In this document: piece after piece, positions 25,255-33,697 of the stretch
How positions within the stretch are numbered: position 1 is the first letter of the stretch
How the letters are laid out: each line of letters begins with the position of its first letter
Assembly: GCA_964649415.1 (NCBI GenBank)
Contig: CAZYSK010000007.1
Location: 62,001 to 126,000 of the forward strand
Direction: 5' to 3'
Origin: CAZYSK01 sp964649415
GTDB lineage: Bacteria > Chloroflexota > Anaerolineae > B4-G1
Length of the DNA stretch: 64,000 nucleotides
Translations under genes and position numbers: made by a program
Notes under the pieces: generated by a model
Databases searched by the model: none
The model's input: only the letters and a program-made list of their open reading frames with translations
What the model was told of the DNA's origin: nothing

Positions 25255-25371
25255 CACCTACGCATTCTACCGCACTTCATCCCGCGCTGCAAATCTGGGT
25301 GGACAGGGACCGCGGGCACGACCCGTGGAACGTGGTCCCCACGCCCTTGCGGCTGGGAGGGTGTCGCGCGT

Positions 25372-25400
25372 TTGTCTATCCGCGCGGGCTAAACTATAAT
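25372..25400 (+). promoter_or_regulatory. Strong promoter-like site antisense to the 76-residue gene
   Basis: TTGTCT, a 17-base spacer and TATAAT (25395-25400). No plus-strand gene follows until glgC at 25949, so a transcript from here would run antisense through the small minus-strand gene at 25480-25710. Confidence 0.45.
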
Positions 25401-25479
25401 ACGCTCAACCTGGATGCCCAGCAACGGCCGTAGGCTTGGGTTCGCTAGTCCAAGGACGCGCCGCAGAAGCACAGAGCGC

Positions 25480-25710
25480 TCAGGTCTCTTGGAGGAAGCG
25501 TTTGAGCGTAACCAGCGTGGCGCGCAGCAGTTCCTCGCCCAGCGGCACCATGCGGATATCTATGAACATTTGCTCCTCGGGCAAACGCTCATCGAGTCTC
25601 TCCATCTCCTCGCGGAAGATATGCAGCAGGTCTTCCTCGTGGTCCTCGATGAACCGCACCAGGTCAGGTCGGGCGATCCGGAAGGCGGCTTCACGCATGA
25701 ATCGTCTCAT
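25480..25710 (-). CDS. Small conserved-looking helical protein
   Basis: This 76-residue, strongly charged protein (RPDLVRFIEDHEEDLLHIFREEMERLDERLP) ends in an amphipathic helix (EELLRATLVTLKRFLQET). No membrane segment or known motif is seen. ATG 25710 is chosen over longer upstream frames because the helix-rich region begins here and a TATAAT box (25791-25786, minus strand) lies about 75 bases upstream. I do not recognise it. Confidence 0.55.
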   Translation of the reverse strand: MRRFMREAAFRIARPDLVRFIEDHEEDLLHIFREEMERLDERLPEEQMFIDIRMVPLGEELLRATLVTLKRFLQET

Positions 25711-25948
25711 AGGGAGTTCCCTTTCTGTGTGGGTTGGGCCTGGACCGACAGGGGCCCATCCGCTCTTATAGGTTTTCGTAGGCTGATTATAAACCATTCG
25801 GCCCAATTCTGGAAAACCCGCGTGGGTTCGCGATCGGGCGCAGGGCGAAGTGCGGACGTTGGCGTGGGCGTAGACATATGCCTCTAGCGGGTTGATTGTC
25901 GTGCGTCCGATGATGTAAGGCCATTTCCACAGCCTGGAGGTAAATGAC

Positions 25949-27208
25949 ATGGCAATACGAGATGTGATGGCGGTGATTCTGGGAGGTGGGCGGGGCTCAC
26001 GCCTGTATCCGCTCACCAAGCTGAGGGCCAAGCCTGCGGTGCCCATCGGCGGCAGATATCGCTTGATTGATATTCCGATCAGCAATTGTCTCAACTCTGA
26101 TGTGCACAAGATCTACGTGTTGACCCAGTTCCTCTCAGCCTCGCTGCACCGCCACATATACCAGACTTACAAGTTCGACCTGTTCTCCGGTGGGTTCGTC
26201 AATATCCTGGCCGCCGAGGAGACGCCCAGCGGCATGGATTGGTACCAGGGCACGGCCGACGCGGTGCGCAAGCAGCTTCCACGCTTCGTGCACGCCCACG
26301 TTGAGGACGTCATGGTTCTCTCGGGTGATCATCTCTATCGCATGGACTACCAGGACTTCATCAGTCTGCACCGTGAGAAACGGGCTGATGTGACGGTCGC
26401 TGTACAGCCGGTAGCGCGTGCCGATGCGTCACGCTTTGGCATTCTCAAGACCGACAAGGACATGCGTATCACGGCTTTCCACGAAAAACCCGGCGATGAT
26501 GCCCTGGATGGACTGGAGAGCATGCCGGAGGGCGAGAGGCCGTACCTGGCCTCAATGGGGATATACATCTTCCGTTCTGACATCCTGCGGGGGTTGTTGG
26601 AAGAATCGGAAGCTGAGGATTTCGGAAGACAGATCATCCCGGACGCCATTGAACGCCTGCGCGTGTATGCATACCTGTTCGACGGCTACTGGGAGGACAT
26701 CGGCACCATTCGGGCTTTCTATGAGGCCAATCTGTCGCTTACTCAACCTGAGCCGCCCTTTGACTTCTACGATTTGGAACGGCCCATCTACACACGTCCC
26801 CGTTTCCTCCCCGCTTCCCGGGCTGATGGATGTGACATGGAGCGAGCAGTGTTGGCCGAGGGGTGCCTAATCCGGGAGTCGGACATCCGTGAGGCAGTGA
26901 TTGGGCTGCGCAGCGTCATCGGGCCGGACGTGCGGTTGGCGCGGGCGGTGATGATGGGGGCTGATTTTTACGAGACACCCGAGCGGAAGGCCCAGAACCG
27001 GCGGTTGGGGCGGCCTGACGTGGGCATCGGCCGAGGTAGCACGGTCGAGGGGGCCATCATAGATAAGAATGCCCGCATCGGGCAAGGGGTCATCATCCGC
27101 CCCCATGCACCCGAAGAGGATATGGTGGAGGAGGAGAACTACGTGATCCGGGATGGCGTCGTTGTTATTCCCAAGAACTCCGTCATCGTCGATGGGACGG
27201 TGATCTGA
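25949..27208 (+). CDS. glgC: Glucose-1-phosphate adenylyltransferase
   Basis: This is a 419-residue enzyme. The N-terminal nucleotidyltransferase signature is GGGRGSRLYPLT (11-22), followed by KPAVPIGG, the catalytic YQGTADAV, SGDHLYRMDY, and the glucose-phosphate-site FHEKP. A left-handed beta-helix domain follows (from about 290: GCLIRESDIREAVIGLRS, IIDKNARIGQGV). It makes ADP-glucose for glycogen synthesis and is the usual control point. GGAGG lies eight bases before the ATG. No other glycogen genes are adjacent. Confidence 0.96.
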   Translation: MAIRDVMAVILGGGRGSRLYPLTKLRAKPAVPIGGRYRLIDIPISNCLNSDVHKIYVLTQFLSASLHRHIYQTYKFDLFSGGFVNILAAEETPSGMDWYQGTADAVRKQLPRFVHAHVEDVMVLSGDHLYRMDYQDFISLHREKRADVTVAVQPVARADASRFGILKTDKDMRITAFHEKPGDDALDGLESMPEGERPYLASMGIYIFRSDILRGLLEESEAEDFGRQIIPDAIERLRVYAYLFDGYWEDIGTIRAFYEANLSLTQPEPPFDFYDLERPIYTRPRFLPASRADGCDMERAVLAEGCLIRESDIREAVIGLRSVIGPDVRLARAVMMGADFYETPERKAQNRRLGRPDVGIGRGSTVEGAIIDKNARIGQGVIIRPHAPEEDMVEEENYVIRDGVVVIPKNSVIVDGTVI

Positions 27209-27262
27209 TGCGGGCGCGGAACTGCCAGGTCTACTGGCGGTCACGCTATCCGTCTTGTCGGT

Positions 27263-27284
27263 GGGTTTCCCGGCCAGGAAACCC
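27263..27284. terminator. Hairpin downstream of glgC
   Basis: GGGTTTCC, a six-base loop (CGGCCA) and GGAAACCC, a perfect 8-bp stem 55 bases after the glgC stop. No T run follows, so termination strength is uncertain. Confidence 0.45.
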
Positions 27285-27396
27285 GATCGAATTGGAACAA
27301 TCTGACGAATTGCGTCGTCCGACGGGGCAGTCGTGCTGGGCTGCCTTGCGTCTTTGAATAGCACGTTTGGTTGTCCAAGAAAACCTACGCCTTGTC

Positions 27397-27424
27397 TTGA
27401 CACTTCTTCGTGTCAGCGTATAAT
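27397..27424 (+). promoter_or_regulatory. Consensus promoter with embedded palindromic operator, exporter operon
   Basis: TTGACA (27397-27402), a 16-base spacer and TATAAT (27419-27424). The palindrome TGACACTTCTTCGTGTCA (27398-27415) overlaps the -35 box and most of the spacer, where a repressor dimer would block RNA polymerase. Confidence 0.72.
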
Positions 27425-27475
27425 TACCCGTCTATTATGCGTATTACCGGGTCGCAGATGGAGAAGAACTGAGCG

Positions 27476-28915
27476 ATGAACCGTAAGCTGATCTACGTTG
27501 TATTGGGAGCCGTCGCTGTGCTGGCCGTGGTGGGCGTGCTAGTCTGGCGTTCGCGGCCGGCGGCGCAGCCGGAGGAGGCGCTTCGCTCCGCTGTGGTGGA
27601 GCGGGGCACGATGCTCGTGGCCGTTTCGGCCAGCGGTAGCGTCGAGCCGGAGGCGCGCGTTGGCCTGGCGTTTGAGCTGGGCGGGCGGGTGGCCGAGGTG
27701 CCGGTCAAGGTTGGTGATCGAGTCGAGGCGGGCGACGTGTTGGCCCGGCTGGATGCAAGGCAGTTGGCCTTGCAGGTGCAGCAGGCCGAGGCGTCTCTGG
27801 CGTTGATCGAGGCTCAACTGGCCCAACTGCAGGCTGGGCCACGGCCCGAGGAGATCGCAGCGACGGAGGCCAACCTGGAGGCCGCGCAAGCGCAGGCGAG
27901 CGCTGCCGCCGCCAGGCGCGATCGAGTCGAGGACGGGGCGAGTGAGGCCCAGATCGCCTCCGCCGAAGCGCAGGTGGCGTCCGCGAAGCTTCAGAAGGAG
28001 GTGGCTCAAGACACGTACGACGCCATCACCGAGGAAGACACCGGAAGATCCCATCGCAAGGAACATGCAAACTACAACCTCTATGTCGCCAAGGAGGCAT
28101 TGGCTGCTGCCCAGGCTGAACTAGATAGGTTGCTGTCTGGGGCGGACGCCGACGAGGTTCGAGCATCTCGGGCCAACGTCGCGGTCAGCGTTGCACAGGG
28201 GGATGCTGCTCAGGCCCAACTGGCCCTGCTGCTGGCGGGCGCGACGGACGAGCAGATCGCTGACGTCGAAGCGCAGGTTGTGCAGGCAGAGGCTGCGGTG
28301 GAACTGGCAAAGATCGCTATGCGACAGACTGCTTTGTTGTCACCCTTCGACGGCGTCGTCGCGGAGGTCAACGTCATGGCTGGCGAGATGGCCTCAATTG
28401 GGCGGCCTCTTGTCACTGTACTTGACACGTCTCGTTTCCACGTCACTGTGGACGTGGACGAGGTAGACGTAGGGCAGCTTTCGGTGGGACGGGATGTCGA
28501 GGTGACACTGGATGCGCTGCCCGACGTTGTGATCGATGGCACGGTCAAGCGCATTGCGCCGGATGCACAGACTGTGTCGGCCGCTGCTGGGCTTGAGGGC
28601 GGCGTGGTCTACTACGACGTAACCATCGAACTGGATCCCACCGACGCGCCGATCCGCGCCGATATGACGGCCAACGCGGTCATCGTCGTGGATGAACTCA
28701 CCGGCGTGTTGAAGATTCCCACTTGGGTAGTCCGCGTGGACCGCGACGCAGGGCAGACCTACGTGCACAAACAGGTAGGGGACGACTTCGAGCGGGTGGA
28801 GGTTAGGTTGGGCGTGCGTTACCAGGGAGTCGCTCAGGTACTTGACGGTCTCGCGGAAGGAGATGAGGTCGTCTGGATCCCAGAGTCTGGGGTTTTCGAT
28901 TTCGGTGGTGAATGA
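27476..28915 (+). CDS. MacA/HlyD-type periplasmic-adaptor-like protein, first copy
   Basis: This 479-residue protein has an N-terminal signal anchor (IYVVLGAVAVLAVVGVLVW, 5-23) and a biotinyl-lipoyl half-motif (ELGGRVAEVPVKVGDRVEAGDVLARLD, about 64-90). A long coiled-coil hairpin (about 95-275) is rich in Ala/Gln/Glu, and the second lipoyl half and beta-barrel follow (LLSPFDGVVAEVNVMAGEM, about 283-301). It should link an inner-membrane ABC pump to the exterior. It heads an operon with a second adaptor, an ATPase and a permease. The start is ATG 27476, after GGAGAAGAAC. Confidence 0.88.
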   Translation: MNRKLIYVVLGAVAVLAVVGVLVWRSRPAAQPEEALRSAVVERGTMLVAVSASGSVEPEARVGLAFELGGRVAEVPVKVGDRVEAGDVLARLDARQLALQVQQAEASLALIEAQLAQLQAGPRPEEIAATEANLEAAQAQASAAAARRDRVEDGASEAQIASAEAQVASAKLQKEVAQDTYDAITEEDTGRSHRKEHANYNLYVAKEALAAAQAELDRLLSGADADEVRASRANVAVSVAQGDAAQAQLALLLAGATDEQIADVEAQVVQAEAAVELAKIAMRQTALLSPFDGVVAEVNVMAGEMASIGRPLVTVLDTSRFHVTVDVDEVDVGQLSVGRDVEVTLDALPDVVIDGTVKRIAPDAQTVSAAAGLEGGVVYYDVTIELDPTDAPIRADMTANAVIVVDELTGVLKIPTWVVRVDRDAGQTYVHKQVGDDFERVEVRLGVRYQGVAQVLDGLAEGDEVVWIPESGVFDFGGE

Positions 28916-28955
28916 TGCGGATAAACTACATCCGAGCGAGATGGAGAACTGGGCG

Positions 28956-30455
28956 ATGAAAGGCAAATGGGTCTACATTGCTTTGGGCGTCCTTGCCGTG
29001 TTGGCAGTGGTAGGCGTGCTGGTCTGGCGTTCGCGGCCGGCGGCGCAGTCGGAGGAGGCGTTTCGCTCTGCTGTGGTGAGGCGGGGCACGATGCTCGTGG
29101 CTGTTTCGGCCAGCGGGAGCGTCGAGCCGGAGGCGCGCGTCGGCCTGGCGTTTGAGCTGGGCGGGCAGGTTGCCGAGGTGCTGGTGGAGGTAGGGGATCA
29201 GGTCGAAGCGGGTGACGCGTTGGCCCGGCTGGATAGTGAGCGGCTAGCGTGGCAGGTGCGGCAGGCTGAGGCGGCATTGGCTTCAGCCGAGGCCCAGCTG
29301 GCCCAGCTCCAGGTGGGGCCGCGCCCTGAGGAGGTCATAGGGGCGGAGGCCAACCTGGAGGCCGCCCAGGCACAGGTGGACGCGGCCGCTGCGAATCGCG
29401 ATCAACTGGCGAGTGGGGCGAACGACGCACAGATTGCCGCCGCCGCCGCCGATCTCGCTTCGGCCATCGCACAGCAGAAGATCGCAGAAGACACGCACGA
29501 TTTGACCATGGAGTGCTTCACGTTCAGTCTGGCACCCGGCACGGTCGTGCCTCTCCCGGACGGTTCGACAATCACGCTGACGGAGGGTCTGGAAGATGGT
29601 ATCTGCCCGGCTCTGGGTGTGCCCGAGGAGCAGGCGCGCTACAATCTAGAGGCTGCCGACAAGGCACTGGCCGCCGCTCGTGTCCGATACGACGAGGTGC
29701 TTGCCGGGGCGGACGCCAACGACGTGCGGGCGGCTCAGGCCAACGTCGCGGCTGCGGCTGCACAGCGGGATGCATTGCAGGCTCAGTTGGAGCTGCTGCT
29801 GGCGGGCGCGACGGACGAGCAGATCGCTGCGGCCAAGGCGCGGGTCGCGCAGGCGCGGACCGCGCTGGACCAAGCCGAGCTTTCGCTGGAGCAGGCTACA
29901 CTGCGAGCGCCCTTCGACGGCGTTGTCGCGGAGGTCAACATCACGCCCGGCGGCGTGACGTCGGCGCTGCCGGCCGTAACGCTGGTGGATGCGTCCGGTT
30001 TCCACATTAGCATTGATGTGGATGAGATAGACGTGGGGCAGCTTTCGGAGGGGCAGGAGGCCGAGGTGACCCTGGATGCGTTTCCCGAAGCAGTCATTGG
30101 TGGAACTGTGGAGCGCATCGCCCCGGCTGCCACACGGCAGGGCGGCGTCGTCTACTACGACGTGACCGTCAAACTAGAGCCCACTGACGTCCCAATCCGC
30201 GCCGATATGACGGCCAGCGCGACTATTGTCGTGGACGAGATCGCTGACGTGTTGCTGATCCCCACCTGGGTGGTTCGGGTGGACCGTGATACGGGCGCGA
30301 CCTACGTGGATCGGCAGGTGGCGGGCGCGGTCGAACGGGTGGACGTTGTGCTGGGTGCCCGTCACGGGGGGAATGCGCAGGTACTTGATGGGCTCTCGGA
30401 GGGCGACGTGGCTGTCTGGATGGAGGACGAGCAGTTCGGTTTCGGCCCTCAGTAG
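28956..30455 (+). CDS. MacA/HlyD-type adaptor, second copy with longer hairpin tip
   Basis: This 499-residue paralogue of the preceding gene is almost identical over the first 60 residues (LAVVGVLVWRSRPAAQ, then SAVV.RGTMLVAVSASGSVEPEARVGLAFELGG). It differs at the tip of the coiled-coil hairpin, where about 35 extra residues include two cysteines (MECFTFSLAPG and DGICPALG). In Gram-negative MacA this tip meets TolC. I chose ATG 28956 by alignment with the first copy; ATG 28941 is in frame. The two adaptors could form a mixed assembly or serve different conditions. Confidence 0.87.
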   Translation: MKGKWVYIALGVLAVLAVVGVLVWRSRPAAQSEEAFRSAVVRRGTMLVAVSASGSVEPEARVGLAFELGGQVAEVLVEVGDQVEAGDALARLDSERLAWQVRQAEAALASAEAQLAQLQVGPRPEEVIGAEANLEAAQAQVDAAAANRDQLASGANDAQIAAAAADLASAIAQQKIAEDTHDLTMECFTFSLAPGTVVPLPDGSTITLTEGLEDGICPALGVPEEQARYNLEAADKALAAARVRYDEVLAGADANDVRAAQANVAAAAAQRDALQAQLELLLAGATDEQIAAAKARVAQARTALDQAELSLEQATLRAPFDGVVAEVNITPGGVTSALPAVTLVDASGFHISIDVDEIDVGQLSEGQEAEVTLDAFPEAVIGGTVERIAPAATRQGGVVYYDVTVKLEPTDVPIRADMTASATIVVDEIADVLLIPTWVVRVDRDTGATYVDRQVAGAVERVDVVLGARHGGNAQVLDGLSEGDVAVWMEDEQFGFGPQ

Positions 30456-30493
30456 GGACCGCGCAGCGCGCCTCATGTAGAGAGTTGGTGCAT

Positions 30494-31222
30494 ATGACAT
30501 CTGTGGTCATTGGATTACGGGATATCGCCAAGACGTATCAGATGGGCGAGGTGGAGGTGCACGCCCTGCGGGGCGTGTCGCTGGAGGTGGAGGCGGGAGA
30601 GATGGTGGCCATCATGGGCCCTTCCGGCTCCGGCAAGTCCACGATGATGAATGTCCTCGGGTGCCTGGATCAGCCTACCTCGGGCACGTACGTGTTGGAT
30701 GGAAAGGACGTCAGTCGCCTTGACGACGACCAACTGGCGGAAATTCGCAATCGCAAGATCGGTTTCGTGTTCCAGACCTTCAACCTGTTGGCCCGCACGA
30801 CTGCTCTGGAGAACGTGATGTTGCCGCTGATCTACGCGGGAGTAGCGCGCACGAAGCGGCGGAACCTGGCACTTCAGGCGCTGGAGTCGGTAGGGCTGGC
30901 GGAGCGTGTGACGCACTCGCCGAACGAGCTTTCCGGTGGACAACAGCAGCGAGTGGCGATTGCGCGTGCGCTGGTGAACGATCCGGCCATCATCCTGGCG
31001 GATGAACCGACGGGAAATCTGGACAGTAAGTCGGGCGTGGAGGTCATGGCGATCCTGCAATGGTTGAACCGGTACCGTGGTATCACCGTGGTGCTGGTCA
31101 CGCACGATCCACGCATTGCGCAGCACACGGGGCGGATTGTGCATCTGTACGACGGGCTCATCACCCGAACGGAGACCGTGGCGGAACCGCTGGTGGCTAT
31201 GATAGAGGGAGAGAGAGCGTGA
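30494..31222 (+). CDS. ABC transporter ATP-binding protein, MacB/LolD type
   Basis: This 242-residue ATPase has Walker A GPSGSGKST (about 42-50), Q-loop FVFQTFNLL, signature LSGGQQQRVAIARAL and Walker B IILADEPTGNLDSKSG, the last typical of the MacB/LolD group that works with FtsX-type permeases. The permease start overlaps its stop (GTGA). I chose the ATG at 30494 over GTG/TTG codons just upstream. It energises the exporter whose adaptors precede it. Confidence 0.94.
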   Translation: MTSVVIGLRDIAKTYQMGEVEVHALRGVSLEVEAGEMVAIMGPSGSGKSTMMNVLGCLDQPTSGTYVLDGKDVSRLDDDQLAEIRNRKIGFVFQTFNLLARTTALENVMLPLIYAGVARTKRRNLALQALESVGLAERVTHSPNELSGGQQQRVAIARALVNDPAIILADEPTGNLDSKSGVEVMAILQWLNRYRGITVVLVTHDPRIAQHTGRIVHLYDGLITRTETVAEPLVAMIEGERA

Positions 31223-32469
31223 GAATCCTAGAGAGTGTGCGTCTAGCCTTCCGCGCCCTGGCGGCCAACAAATTGCGCGCTGCCTTGACGATGCTGGGCA
31301 TCATCATTGGCGTTGGTGCGGTCATCGCGTTGATGTCGGCAGGCGAAGGGTTTTCCGTCTACATTGAGGAACAGTTCCAGGGCATCGGCAGCAATCTGCT
31401 TTTCGTGATCCCTGGATCAGACGAGGAACGAGGTTCGGCACCACCAGGCATGTCGGCTGCCGGAGCAGAGCTGACCAATGGGGACGTGGACGCCCTGCGC
31501 GATCCTGTGCGCGCCCCGGACGTAGTGGCCGTCTCGCCGCAGTTGTATCGCGCGACCGTGGTTGCCACCGGTAAGCGCGACATGATCGCCCAGGTTCAGG
31601 GCGTCACCCCGGATTTCGCTGAGGTCCGCAGTTGGTTCCCAGAGGTTGGGATGTTCATTGACCAGGAGGACATGAACAGCCGAGCGCGCGTTGCCCTGGT
31701 GGGCAAGACTGTCGTTGAGAAGCTTTTTCCCGACAATCCGTACCCGCTGGATCAGACGATAAAGATCAACGCCGTCCCTTTCCGCATCGTCGGCGTCCTG
31801 GAGGAGAAGGGCGGTTCGCAGTTCAGCGATGAAGATGAGAGTGTCTTGATTCCCCTGACGACAGCGCAGACCCGTCTCTTCCCGTCGCGCGGGCGCACGG
31901 GCGATTACCTGGTCACGGCCGCCATCGTTCAGGCGGTCAGCGAGGACCGCATGGACGCGGCCGCCGAGCAGGTCGCCGCTATCTTGCGCGAGCGACATGA
32001 CATTGACTTCAGGGACGAAGACGACTTCTCGATCGTTAGCCAGGCGGACATCATCGCTGTCTTTGGACAGATCACTGGTGTGCTGACGACTTTCCTGGGC
32101 GCGATTGCGGGTATCAGCTTGCTGGTGGGTGGCATCGGCATTATGAACATCATGTTGGTCTCGGTGACGGAACGCACGCGGGAGATCGGGTTGCGCAAAG
32201 CAGTTGGTGCCCGGCGGCGCGACATCTTGTTGCAGTTCCTCGTCGAGGCGATCCTGCTTTCGCTGGTCGGGGGCGTTGTGGGTATTGGCCTCGGCTCGGT
32301 GGGGGCGGAGGTCATCTCGGCGCTGGTTAAGGACTTCCGCGCTATCGTTGCGCCCCAGGCAATCCTGTTGGCGACGGGCTTCTCGGCGGCGGTGGGGCTC
32401 TTCTTTGGCATCTACCCGGCCCGGCGGGCTTCGCTCTTGAACCCGATTGACGCGCTGCGCTACGAGTGA
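31219..32469 (+). CDS. ABC transporter permease, MacB/FtsX type
   Basis: This 416-residue permease starts at GTG 31219, overlapping the ATPase stop by GTGA with GGGAGAG upstream. It has one N-terminal helix (LRAALTMLGIIIGVGAVIALMS), a MacB-like extracytoplasmic domain (about 45-275) and three C-terminal helices. ERTREIGLRKAVGARRRDIL is the coupling segment typical of FtsX/MacB permeases. With the ATPase and the two adaptors it forms a MacAB-like pump, a mechanotransmission exporter of peptides or small molecules. No outer-membrane TolC gene is present. Confidence 0.93.
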   Translation: MRILESVRLAFRALAANKLRAALTMLGIIIGVGAVIALMSAGEGFSVYIEEQFQGIGSNLLFVIPGSDEERGSAPPGMSAAGAELTNGDVDALRDPVRAPDVVAVSPQLYRATVVATGKRDMIAQVQGVTPDFAEVRSWFPEVGMFIDQEDMNSRARVALVGKTVVEKLFPDNPYPLDQTIKINAVPFRIVGVLEEKGGSQFSDEDESVLIPLTTAQTRLFPSRGRTGDYLVTAAIVQAVSEDRMDAAAEQVAAILRERHDIDFRDEDDFSIVSQADIIAVFGQITGVLTTFLGAIAGISLLVGGIGIMNIMLVSVTERTREIGLRKAVGARRRDILLQFLVEAILLSLVGGVVGIGLGSVGAEVISALVKDFRAIVAPQAILLATGFSAAVGLFFGIYPARRASLLNPIDALRYE

Positions 32470-32548
32470 GCACAGAGACCAGGTTCTTTCCGAAAGACGC
32501 GCCATCAGAGCGGCGGGTTTCTCCCGCTGCCAGCGCATGAGTGAATAC

Positions 32549-32613
32549 AGAAACCAGGTTCTTGGCGATGTGGCGGACGCAGCGTCCGTCATTGCGTGAA
32601 GAACCTGGTTTCT
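32549..32613. repeat. Family C palindromic repeat, perfect 15-bp arms
   Basis: AGAAACCAGGTTCTT (32549-32563) pairs exactly with 32599-32613, and an inner GGACGC/GTCC palindrome lies at the centre. It is the intact relative of the degenerate copy at 6236-6303. Placed 80 bases after the exporter permease, it could also end that transcript. Confidence 0.85.
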
Positions 32614-32647
32614 TCCGCCATGGGTGGATGAGTTCTGGGGAGGTGGT

Positions 32648-33664
32648 ATGGCTTCCGTGCCTGGGCAGTTCCACAGGATCACGCGTGGTGAGCGGCTTGG
32701 GGCGGACCTGATCCTGCTCGCGGCTGCCGCTGTGTGGGGCACCAGCTTCGTGGCCGGCCGGGCGGTGGCTGCGCAGCTTGACCCGTTCCTGTACAACGGC
32801 ATCCGTTTCTTCGTGGCCGTGCTCACGTTGCTCCCGTTCGTGGGGCGGCGTCTGCAGGGCTTCACGCGGACCGAGTTGTGGGGTGGGGCACTGGTTGGTG
32901 TGTTGCTTTTCGGCGCCTCTAGTGTCCAGCAGGTGGGCCTGGGCCTCACAACTGCGGGCAAGGCGGGCTTGATCACCGGCTTGTACGTTGTCTTGGTGCC
33001 ACTGCTGTTGGCCTTGATGTGGCGACGGTGGCCGCGTTGGTCTGTGTGGATTGCCGCGCTTCTGGCTGTGGCAGGCCTGTTCTTCCTCAGTGGGCTGAAC
33101 GCGGACATTCGACGTGCGTCCGCGGCGGGGCAGTTCAGGCTGACCCCCGGCGACGCGTGGACGGTCGCTGCGGCCGTGGTATGGTCATTCCACGTCGTGT
33201 CCATCGGGCAGCTTGCGCCACGGGTGAACGCGTTGCGACTGGCGCTGGTACAGTACCTGGTCGGTGGATTGCTGAGCCTGGTGTTGTGGTTAGGGCGTGG
33301 CGGTGGACAGACGGCCTTCGTGCAGGATTTGCGTGTCACCTGGTGGGCGGTTCTCTACACCGGTGTGTTCTCGATCGGACTGGGCTTCACGCTCCAGGTC
33401 GTAGGACAGCAGCGAGCGCCTGCGACGGATGCGGCCGTCATCATGAGTATGGAGACCGTGTTCGCCGCGCTGTTCGGTTGGCTGCTGCTGGGTGAGACCC
33501 TGTTGCCGCAGCAGCTTTTTGGTTGCGTCCTGATGCTGGCGGGGATGCTGCTGGCCCAGGTTTCCCCGGGCGCAGCGGGCAGCGATCGCGCGTCCGGGTC
33601 AACGTCCGAGATGCCCGCATCTACCACGGCTGCGTCGCCCGTTCTCCCTCCGTCTTCCTCTTGA
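32648..33664 (+). CDS. EamA/DMT family transporter
   Basis: This 338-residue protein has ten helices in two EamA repeats. The first opens AAVWGTSFVAGRAVA; the family loop GASSVQQVGLGLTTAGKAGLITGLYVVLVPLL follows. The second ends ATDAAVIMSMETVFAALFGWLLLGETL. ATG 32648 follows GGGGAGG closely. The substrate is unknown; relatives move amino acids, metabolites or drugs. A low-complexity Ser/Pro/Thr tail (last 30 residues) is unusual. The obg promoter overlaps its stop codon. Confidence 0.9.
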   Translation: MASVPGQFHRITRGERLGADLILLAAAAVWGTSFVAGRAVAAQLDPFLYNGIRFFVAVLTLLPFVGRRLQGFTRTELWGGALVGVLLFGASSVQQVGLGLTTAGKAGLITGLYVVLVPLLLALMWRRWPRWSVWIAALLAVAGLFFLSGLNADIRRASAAGQFRLTPGDAWTVAAAVVWSFHVVSIGQLAPRVNALRLALVQYLVGGLLSLVLWLGRGGGQTAFVQDLRVTWWAVLYTGVFSIGLGFTLQVVGQQRAPATDAAVIMSMETVFAALFGWLLLGETLLPQQLFGCVLMLAGMLLAQVSPGAAGSDRASGSTSEMPASTTAASPVLPPSSS

Positions 33665-33688
33665 CATCCTCCTCGTTTGCGGTATCCT
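33661..33688 (+). promoter_or_regulatory. Near-leaderless promoter for obg
   Basis: TTGACA (33661-33666), a 16-base spacer and TATCCT (33683-33688). Transcription would begin at about 33695-33698, on or next to the obg ATG, and no ribosome-binding site is seen. Confidence 0.62.
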
Positions 33689-33697
33689 ATCTCGGCG

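Noticed and set aside
25401..25480. tRNA or small structured RNA after the TATAAT box
   Set aside because: I tried to fold a cloverleaf and found no complementary arms; no known RNA motif was visible.
31417..33339. 640-residue minus-strand frame over the permease and EamA genes
   Set aside because: It is antisense to two well-supported genes, has no recognisable domain and has an unnatural His/Arg/Thr composition.
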